Shown: positions 3,833 through 9,638 of the stretch, in pieces
Layout: each line of letters opens with the position of its first letter
Position numbering within the stretch: position 1 is the first letter of the stretch
Source of the DNA: Clostridia bacterium
Lineage (GTDB): Bacteria; Bacillota; Clostridia; Christensenellales; Aristaeellaceae
Assembly (NCBI GenBank): GCA_900754755.1
Contig: CAAEEC010000029.1
Span: 1 to 9,638 of the forward strand
DNA: 9,638 bases
Direction: 5' to 3'
Translations under genes and position numbers: made by a program
The notes under the pieces: model-generated
Told to the model about the DNA's origin: nothing
The model's input: only the letters and a program-made list of their open reading frames with translations
Database searches by the model: none

Positions 3833-6667
3833 ATGCAAACGCTGATCGCGCGCTGGGAAACCATCAAACAAAGCATCGGTGGAAACCGGGAAAAGACGGG
3901 ATTCGAGTATACCTTCGGCCAACCCAAGGAAGAGTTTTTCCATGTGACCATGCCTGCCGCCTATTTGCGGCGGATCGTCAGCGAGGCGCTGTTCGCCATT
4001 CAGCTTTCCGGCGAGCGGCAGGGAGAATTCGACGCGTTGATCGATGAGAGCCTGCGCGTTATGGAAAATGCGCTGCAAACCGAGGGCGCCATTTCCCGCC
4101 AGGCGGCCATGCAGGCGGAAGACGCGCTTTTGCCCATCTCCAGCGCCGCCAAGGAATATGAAATCCTCTGCGCCGCGCACGCACACATCGACATGAACTG
4201 GATGTGGACCTGGCACGAAACCGTGGGCGCGGCGCTGGCCACGTTCCGCACCATGCTGGATCTGATGCGGGAATACCCGCACTTCACCTTCTCGCAGTCG
4301 CAAGCCAGCGTATACCGCATTGTGGAAGAATACGACCCGGAAATGATGAAGGAAATCCAGGAACGCATCCGGGAAGGCCGCTGGGAAGTGACCGCCACCG
4401 CCTGGGTAGAAACCGATAAGAACATGCCTTCCACCGAATCGCTTTTGCGCCACATTCGCGAAACGCGCGATTACATGAGGGACGTGTGGGGCGTGCCGGC
4501 CGAGGCGCTGGAAATCGATTTTTCGCCGGATACCTTTGGCCACAGCGCCAACGTGCCAGAGATCGATTCCTATGGCGCGGTGAAATACCTTTACCATTGC
4601 CGCGGGCTGGATGAGGAACACGTACTGTACCGCTGGCGGGGCATTTCTGGCAAGGAAGTGCTGGCCTATCGCGAACCCTATTGGTACAACAGCGGCATCA
4701 CGCCGGACATTGGCTGCGGCCTGCTCGACCGGTTGAAGAAGTGCGCTGGTCTCAAAACCGGCCTGATCGTGTATGGCGTGGGCGACCACGGCGGCGGGCC
4801 GACCCGGCGCGACGTGGAGCGCATTCTGGAAATGCAGGATTGGCCCGTGTGGCCCAAGGTGTCCTTTGGCACGTTCCGCGAATTCTTCCACCGCGCGGAG
4901 GCTGTGCGCGAAAACCTGCCGCTGGTGGCAGGCGAAATGAATTGCTTCGCGCCCGGCTGTTTCACCACGCAGAGCCGCATCAAGCTCTTCAACCGCCGCA
5001 GCGAAGCCGCGCTGCTGCGCGCCGAGCGCCTCAGCGCCCTGGCAGGCCGCGCGCTGCCCGTGGGGCATGCGCAGGCCTGGCGCAAGGTGCTGTTCACGCA
5101 CTTCCACGACATCATCACCGGCTCCTGCACGCCGGATAGCCGCGAATACGCCATGGCCCAGTATTCTGAGGCGCTGGCCGCCGCGCAGACGGAGCAGAAC
5201 GCCGCCATGCGCGCCATGGCCGGGTGCATCGATTCCAGCATGTTCGCGCGCGAGGCGGACATTTCCCAGAGCCAGTCCGAGGGCGCGGGCGTGGGCTATG
5301 GCCTGAGCCGGGGCGTGCCCAATCCGGAGCGCGGCGCGGGCAAAACGCGCGTGTACCACCTGTTTAATTCCTGCGCCTTTAAACGCAAAGAGGCCGTGGA
5401 ACTCACGCTGTGGGATTGGACGGGCAACCTCGCGCGCCTGGTGGCCGTGGACGAAAAGGGCGAACGCCTGCCGCTGCAATTGCTGGATCGGGAATTTAAG
5501 ACCTATTGGGATCACAAATACGTGCGGTTGCTGGTCACCGCTTCCGTGCCCGCGCTGGGCTACGCCACCATCGCGCTGAAAGAAGGCGAATGCGAGGACT
5601 ACCCGGTGTATTATTTGAGCGGGCCGCGCACCAGCGAGAGCTATCCGGACATCGTGCTGGAAAACGCCTGCCTGCGCGCGGTGATCCGCTCGAGCGACGG
5701 CGCGCTGACCTCCTTGGTGGACAAAAAGACCGGCAGCGAGCGCATCGCGCGGGGCGAATGCGCGGGCCTTGTGCTTTATCACTGCGAAAAGGCCACCAAC
5801 AGCGCTTGGGTGATCGGCCGCCGCATGAAGAAAGAGCGCGTGGACGATATGACCGAACTGCGCGTTAGCCGCGGCGAAGTGCGCCAGCAGGTGGAAATGC
5901 GCTTTACCGTGATGGGTTCTTCCGTCAAGGCCTGCCTCAGCCTGGATCAGGACGCCTGTGCCCTGCGATTGGACTACGAGGTGGACTGGAACGAGCGCGC
6001 TTCCAAGCAGGATTTCGTGCCCGTGCTGGGCTATGAACTGCCGCTTGGGGAAGCGGTGGAGGCCTTCGAGTGCGATGTGCCCGTGGGCAGCGTCGTGCGC
6101 GGCGTCACCCACCACGATATTCCCGCGCTCACGCATGCCGCCGCCCTGTGCGCGGATGGCCGCGCGCTGGCGCTGGTTTCCGAGGGCAAGTATGGCTTTA
6201 CCAACGAAAACGGCGCCCTGGGCGTGACGCTGATCAACACTTCGGAATCGCCCGATCCCGCGCCCGAGCGCCATGTGCACGACATTCGCCTGTGGCTGGC
6301 CGTAAGCGCGGGGGACGCGAAGGCACTGGGCGATCTGGCCGAGGGGCTGAACAATCCGTTCCCCGTCACCAGCGCCATGCCGCACGCGGGCAAGTGCCCC
6401 GCCTGTGCGCAGCAGATGGGCTTTGAGGCAAAATCTTGCCGCCTGAGCGCTATTTTGCCGGAGGAAGACGGCATCGTCGCGCGGTTCTTCGAAACCAATG
6501 GGCAGGCGGACAGCGTGAAAATCACCTTCCCCTTCCGGGTGGCGCGCGCGCAGGCCATCGATTTGATGGGCAACCCCTTGCCGGACGCGCTCGCCATCGA
6601 GGGGGACGCGGTGCGCGTCTCCGTCCAGCCCTATAGCATCGGCGCGGTGCGCGCCTATGCGAAATAA
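3833..6667 (+). CDS. Glycoside hydrolase family 38 alpha-mannosidase
   Basis: The product (944 residues) is a zinc-dependent retaining enzyme that would cleave alpha-mannosides. The N-terminal catalytic part contains AHAHIDMNWMW, whose H118 and D120 match the HxHxDxxW zinc site of GH38. FSPDTFGHSANVPEI carries the presumed nucleophile and zinc ligand D233. GVGDHGGGPT surrounds residue 318. HFHDIITGS supplies H425, equivalent to the last zinc ligand. The C-terminal half (from about 470) is the beta-rich domain, with a recognisable SLVDKKTGSE strand near 620-630. Length and motif order are complete, and no signal peptide is visible, so it is probably cytoplasmic and acts on imported oligosaccharides. 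GGGAGG (3818-3823) lies 9 bases before the ATG. The stop is tandem TAATAA. The exact linkage specificity cannot be told from motifs. Confidence 0.92.
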   Translation: MQTLIARWETIKQSIGGNREKTGFEYTFGQPKEEFFHVTMPAAYLRRIVSEALFAIQLSGERQGEFDALIDESLRVMENALQTEGAISRQAAMQAEDALLPISSAAKEYEILCAAHAHIDMNWMWTWHETVGAALATFRTMLDLMREYPHFTFSQSQASVYRIVEEYDPEMMKEIQERIREGRWEVTATAWVETDKNMPSTESLLRHIRETRDYMRDVWGVPAEALEIDFSPDTFGHSANVPEIDSYGAVKYLYHCRGLDEEHVLYRWRGISGKEVLAYREPYWYNSGITPDIGCGLLDRLKKCAGLKTGLIVYGVGDHGGGPTRRDVERILEMQDWPVWPKVSFGTFREFFHRAEAVRENLPLVAGEMNCFAPGCFTTQSRIKLFNRRSEAALLRAERLSALAGRALPVGHAQAWRKVLFTHFHDIITGSCTPDSREYAMAQYSEALAAAQTEQNAAMRAMAGCIDSSMFAREADISQSQSEGAGVGYGLSRGVPNPERGAGKTRVYHLFNSCAFKRKEAVELTLWDWTGNLARLVAVDEKGERLPLQLLDREFKTYWDHKYVRLLVTASVPALGYATIALKEGECEDYPVYYLSGPRTSESYPDIVLENACLRAVIRSSDGALTSLVDKKTGSERIARGECAGLVLYHCEKATNSAWVIGRRMKKERVDDMTELRVSRGEVRQQVEMRFTVMGSSVKACLSLDQDACALRLDYEVDWNERASKQDFVPVLGYELPLGEAVEAFECDVPVGSVVRGVTHHDIPALTHAAALCADGRALALVSEGKYGFTNENGALGVTLINTSESPDPAPERHVHDIRLWLAVSAGDAKALGDLAEGLNNPFPVTSAMPHAGKCPACAQQMGFEAKSCRLSAILPEEDGIVARFFETNGQADSVKITFPFRVARAQAIDLMGNPLPDALAIEGDAVRVSVQPYSIGAVRAYAK

Positions 6668-6688
6668 TAAAAGAGGGAGGGGATTCGC

Positions 6689-7756
6689 GTGCAGGTGATC
6701 GATTCTCATATGCACATCAAGGACGAAAACTGCGAGGCGATTGCCAAAGTGGCGGATATGGCTGGCGCGGAGAAATTCAACGTGCTGAGCCTGGCCATGA
6801 TGGAGAACCCGCTCAACAACCTTTCCTGCCTGCTGGTGAAGGCGAAGAATCCCGGCAGGGCGTACGCCTTCTGCTCGCTCACCTATGGCGAGGGGAGCGG
6901 GGAATGCCTCGCGCAGTTGCAAATGTGGATGCGCGCGGGGTTCGACGGCTGGAAAATCCTCGAAACCAAGCCCAGCGTGGCAAAGCTGCTGGGCGTGCGC
7001 ATGGACGACGAGCGCTTTGAACCGGCCTTCGCCTGGGCAGAGGAAAACCAGATTCCCATCATCTGGCACGTGGGCGACCCCGCCACCTTCTGGGATCCCG
7101 ACCGCGTGCCCTCCTGGGCCGTGGAAAGCGGCTGGGCCTACACGGGCGGCGGTTTCCCCGCGCTGGAAGATCTGTACGCGCAGACGGAAACGGTGCTAAA
7201 GCGCCATCCGCGCCTGAAGGCCACCTTCGCGCACCTGTATTTCACCTCGGACGACGAGGCCCACGCGCGCCGGATGCTGGATACCTATCCCAACATCCGC
7301 TTCGACATCACGCCGGGTTCGGAAATGTACTATGCCTTCTGCGAGGATCCCGCGCGTTGGCGGCGCTTCTTCCTGGAGTATCAGGAGCGGATTGTGTACG
7401 GCACCGACCTCGAATCGGATGCGGAGGCCTATGAGCGCCTGTACGGCATGAAGATGGAGGAAGGCGAGGCGCAGATCGATTGGCCCGCCCGCTGGATCCA
7501 GCGCTGGCTGACGGGCACGGGCGAGATGGACCTGATGGGCACGCCGGTGCGCGGCCTGGGCCTGCCGGAAAGCGCGGCGGAAAAGATCCTGGGCGGGAAT
7601 TTCCTGCGGTTTGTGGGCGGCGAACCCAAGCCACTCGTCCGCACGGCTGCGCTGGAAGGCGCAAAGTGGGTGGAGGGCATCCTGCAAAATCCCCGCTATG
7701 CGGCCAAACGTGCGCTGGCAGGAGAGATCCTCAAAAAGCTGGAAATGAGCGTTTAG
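6689..7756 (+). CDS. Metal-dependent amidohydrolase-family protein (TIM barrel)
   Basis: The 355-residue product looks like an amidohydrolase-2 type hydrolase or decarboxylase-like barrel. The first strand has IDSHMHI, with metal-binding H7 and H9. Further candidate ligands are H127 in IIWHVGDP, H182 in TFAHLYF, and D240 in VYGTDLES. GWKILETKP near residue 90 fits the conserved lysine strand. No signal peptide is seen. The GTG start is chosen because GGGAGG (6675-6680) is 8 bases upstream and the HxH motif must be near the N-terminus; the next ATG (6710) would remove H7. It begins 21 bases after the mannosidase stop, so the two are probably cotranscribed. Its substrate is unknown. A role in processing a sugar derivative or aglycone is inferred only from position. 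Confidence 0.8.
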   Translation: MQVIDSHMHIKDENCEAIAKVADMAGAEKFNVLSLAMMENPLNNLSCLLVKAKNPGRAYAFCSLTYGEGSGECLAQLQMWMRAGFDGWKILETKPSVAKLLGVRMDDERFEPAFAWAEENQIPIIWHVGDPATFWDPDRVPSWAVESGWAYTGGGFPALEDLYAQTETVLKRHPRLKATFAHLYFTSDDEAHARRMLDTYPNIRFDITPGSEMYYAFCEDPARWRRFFLEYQERIVYGTDLESDAEAYERLYGMKMEEGEAQIDWPARWIQRWLTGTGEMDLMGTPVRGLGLPESAAEKILGGNFLRFVGGEPKPLVRTAALEGAKWVEGILQNPRYAAKRALAGEILKKLEMSV

Positions 7757-7775
7757 GAAGAAATAGAATGGTATG

Positions 7776-7807
7776 GCGCTGCCGCGCGATTTGCGGCAGC
7801 GCTTTTT
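7776..7807 (+). terminator. Intrinsic terminator of the mannosidase-amidohydrolase operon
   Basis: A perfect 10-bp GC-rich stem, GCGCTGCCGC (7776-7785) and GCGGCAGCGC (7793-7802), with a 7-base loop is followed at once by TTTTT. It lies 19 bases after the amidohydrolase stop. On the minus strand the hairpin is followed only by a mixed pyrimidine-rich stretch, so it is at best a weak terminator for the convergent regulator gene. Confidence 0.92.
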
Positions 7808-7838
7808 GCAATGCGCGCCAAACAGCGAGGGGGGGCTA

Positions 7839-9638
7839 TCAACCATCCGCGCTTCTATCCGCCGCGGTTTCCCGCCACTGCGAAGGGCTTACGCCGCGCA
7901 CGCGCCGGAACGCGCGCCGGAAGGAATCCGCGTTGGTATAGCCGGTTTTTTGCGCGATTTCGTCGATGGTGCCTTCGTGCGAGCGCAGCATGGTTTCAGC
8001 GTGGCCAATGCGCACTTCTTCCAGATAGGCGGAGAAATTCACGCCTTTTTGCTTTTTGAACAGGCTGGAAAGATAGTTGCCGGTGATCCCGAAGCGCACG
8101 GAAAGGCTGTTGAGGGAAAGATCGTATTGCGCGTAATGCGCCTCGATATACGCGCACACTTCGTCGATGAGCCGCTGGGAGCGCTGGTTGTTCCGGCTTT
8201 GCGCCCGCTCGCAGCACTGGGAAAAGCGCGCATTCAGATAGGTGAAAAACGCTTCCCCATCCATCTGCATCAGCCCTTCAGGCGCATCCGCCCGTTCGGA
8301 GAGGTTTGCCCCGCAGGCGGCGAGAATGCCCACCAGGCGGCAATACAGGTATTGCCGGTTAAAGCCCTGCAAATGGCTTTCCACAAAATTGCGCTGGTAC
8401 AGGGAGGAGAGCATTTGCGCTACCGAGTCCTGGTCGCCGGTCATCACGCAATTTTCCAGATTCTTTTCGGTCTCCTGTGGCAAGATGCTGTTCAAATCCG
8501 CGCTGGCGCCGCCATCGTCCTCCGCCATGCGCAGCCACTCGGTGTGTTGCGAAGTGCGCATCAGCCATTCCGCCGTGGCAAAGGACTGCGCGATTTTTTC
8601 CAGAGCGTCGCAAGGCGTGCCGACATAAATGGCCATATCAAAGCCGCAGGTACTGCGCAGCATTTCATAAAACTGGGAAAACAACGCCCGCACGTCTATG
8701 CGCTCTTCCTCCTGTTGGGAAAACAGGCAGGATATCACGTTGCTTTTTTCGAAGGAAAGAAAGGTAAAATGGGTGCGGTGCTGATCCAGGATTTCCAGCA
8801 GCATGGCCCGGGAAGCTTCCAGCGGCTGCGCGCCCAAGCATTCGATGAGCACGCCGCAAAAGCGGCTGCCCGGAATGGCGATGCCGCAATCGCACAGCAT
8901 TTCCTCCAGGTTATAGGGATCCTGTTCGCCGGCGTGGATCAACCGCTGGACGCAGGCGCTGCGCATGTGTACGCGCTGCTCTTCCAGCCGCTTTTCCAGC
9001 TGCAGCTTGTGGCTTTCCATCTGCGTGAAGGCCTCGGAAATCATCCACATGCCCTTGGCGCTGGTCTTTGCCTGCGCGGCCTGGCTGGCGATTTTCCGCA
9101 GGGGCAAAACGTTGGAGAGAACCAGCGCCACAATGGCCACCACGCCAATGAGCAGCATCCACAAAAGGATCGTCACCATGCCCGCGATGGATGCGCCCGC
9201 CTGGCGCACAATGGCGCTGTGCGGCACGAGCAGCATCAGCCGCACGCCAAATTCCGGCACGGCCTGCGCCGAATAGCGGAAAGTATCGCCCAGAACGGAA
9301 ATTTCTCCCGTGCTGTCCACCGCGGCTGCCCCGCTCTCTTGCAACGACCGCACCAGCTCTTCGCTCCCCGGGCTGGCCGCCAGCACATTTCCATCAAGAT
9401 CCATCACCAGCGCGTGCTGATCCGCGCCGTCGGAAAAGTGGGTAAGCTGCTTGAGAAGGCTCGCCGTGGAGATTCGATACACCACTTTGCCCGGCTTGCC
9501 GCCCGTGACGGCGTTGCCCAGGGGCATCACAAATTGCATTTCCTGGCCGGTTTGCCAGTCGGCATGGATGGATTTCCCCTCGCCCAGCAGCACTTGCGCG
9601 CGCCAGCTTTCATACTCCTGCCCGGCGCTGATGGCAAA
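7839..9638 (-). CDS. Membrane-anchored AraC-family transcriptional regulator (5' end outside window)
   Basis: The reading frame stays open to the window edge, so the N-terminus is missing; 599 residues are visible. A GTG at 9593 is in frame but lacks reason to be the start. In order: the end of an extracellular sensor domain (about 9192-9638), with GNVLAASPGSEEL and a PEFGVRLMLLVPHS segment like the close of Cache-type domains; one hydrophobic membrane helix (about 9114-9191, IAGMVTILLWMLLIGVVAIV) ending in a HAMP-like NVLPLRKIAS; a charged helical linker; a cytoplasmic region of unknown fold; and a C-terminal AraC domain (7842-8168). The AraC domain has two helix-turn-helices, LSLNSLSVRFGITGNYLSSLF and IDEIAQKTGYTNADSFRRAF, then the typical RRVRGVSPSQWR. 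It is convergent with the mannosidase operon, 82 bases apart. It may sense an external glycan, but the target genes are not shown. Confidence 0.9.
   Translation of the reverse strand, partial: FAISAGQEYESWRAQVLLGEGKSIHADWQTGQEMQFVMPLGNAVTGGKPGKVVYRISTASLLKQLTHFSDGADQHALVMDLDGNVLAASPGSEELVRSLQESGAAAVDSTGEISVLGDTFRYSAQAVPEFGVRLMLLVPHSAIVRQAGASIAGMVTILLWMLLIGVVAIVALVLSNVLPLRKIASQAAQAKTSAKGMWMISEAFTQMESHKLQLEKRLEEQRVHMRSACVQRLIHAGEQDPYNLEEMLCDCGIAIPGSRFCGVLIECLGAQPLEASRAMLLEILDQHRTHFTFLSFEKSNVISCLFSQQEEERIDVRALFSQFYEMLRSTCGFDMAIYVGTPCDALEKIAQSFATAEWLMRTSQHTEWLRMAEDDGGASADLNSILPQETEKNLENCVMTGDQDSVAQMLSSLYQRNFVESHLQGFNRQYLYCRLVGILAACGANLSERADAPEGLMQMDGEAFFTYLNARFSQCCERAQSRNNQRSQRLIDEVCAYIEAHYAQYDLSLNSLSVRFGITGNYLSSLFKKQKGVNFSAYLEEVRIGHAETMLRSHEGTIDEIAQKTGYTNADSFRRAFRRVRGVSPSQWRETAADRSADG

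Noticed and set aside
3607..4047. 146-residue plus-strand frame overlapping the mannosidase start
   Set aside because: It starts inside repeat A, passes through the palindrome, and overlaps the mannosidase in another frame. It has no ribosome binding site.
3683..7069. 1128-residue open frame on the minus strand
   Set aside because: It lies antisense to the whole mannosidase gene and part of the next gene. The translation is a His/Ala/Arg-rich composition typical of the antisense of GC-rich codons, while the plus strand has clear family motifs.
9593..9593. GTG at 9593 as the start of the AraC-type regulator
   Set aside because: The frame continues open for 15 codons to the window edge, and the visible sensor domain is incomplete, so the real start is outside.

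Overview
The window covers a chromosomal replication origin followed by an accessory carbohydrate locus from a GC-rich bacterium, most likely a member of the Bacillota (Clostridia). The reasons are a complete dnaA followed directly by dnaN, a Bacillus-type bipartite oriC (DnaA boxes both upstream of dnaA and between dnaA and dnaN, with DnaA-trio-like triplets and an AT-rich stretch), strong GGGAGG-type ribosome binding sites, a sigma-A-like promoter, and a membrane-anchored AraC-type regulator of a kind common in Firmicutes. The exact taxon cannot be fixed from the sequence alone.

Layout: 1-440 holds no convincing gene. It is a composite repeat in which a MITE-like element (A) carries two copies of a second, hairpin-forming repeat (B) in opposite orientations. 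441-571 holds the dnaA promoter and three perfect DnaA boxes, two of them forming a perfect inverted repeat. 572-1873 is dnaA, 1874-2039 the origin-unwinding region, and 2040-3152 dnaN. 3153-3832 is a 680-base non-coding stretch with a third B repeat starting on the dnaN stop codon, a terminator-like pair of hairpins, a second A element containing a tandem 27-bp repeat, and a 17-bp perfect palindrome. 3833-6667 is a GH38 alpha-mannosidase and 6689-7756 a metal-dependent amidohydrolase, together an apparent operon ended by a strong intrinsic terminator at 7776-7807. 7839-9638 (minus strand) is a one-TM sensor/AraC transcriptional regulator that faces the operon convergently and runs off the right edge of the window.

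How the parts relate: DnaA made from the first gene binds its own promoter region and the dnaA-dnaN gap to open the origin, and DnaN is the sliding clamp for the resulting forks. The usual next genes (recF, gyrB) are not here. Instead the A/B repeats separate dnaN from a glycan-utilisation module, in which the mannosidase would release mannose from alpha-mannosides, the amidohydrolase has an unknown substrate, and the AraC-type protein is a plausible but unproven sensor. The most unusual material is the A/B repeat system flanking the dnaA-oriC-dnaN block. The B copies differ in sequence yet keep their stems through compensatory changes.
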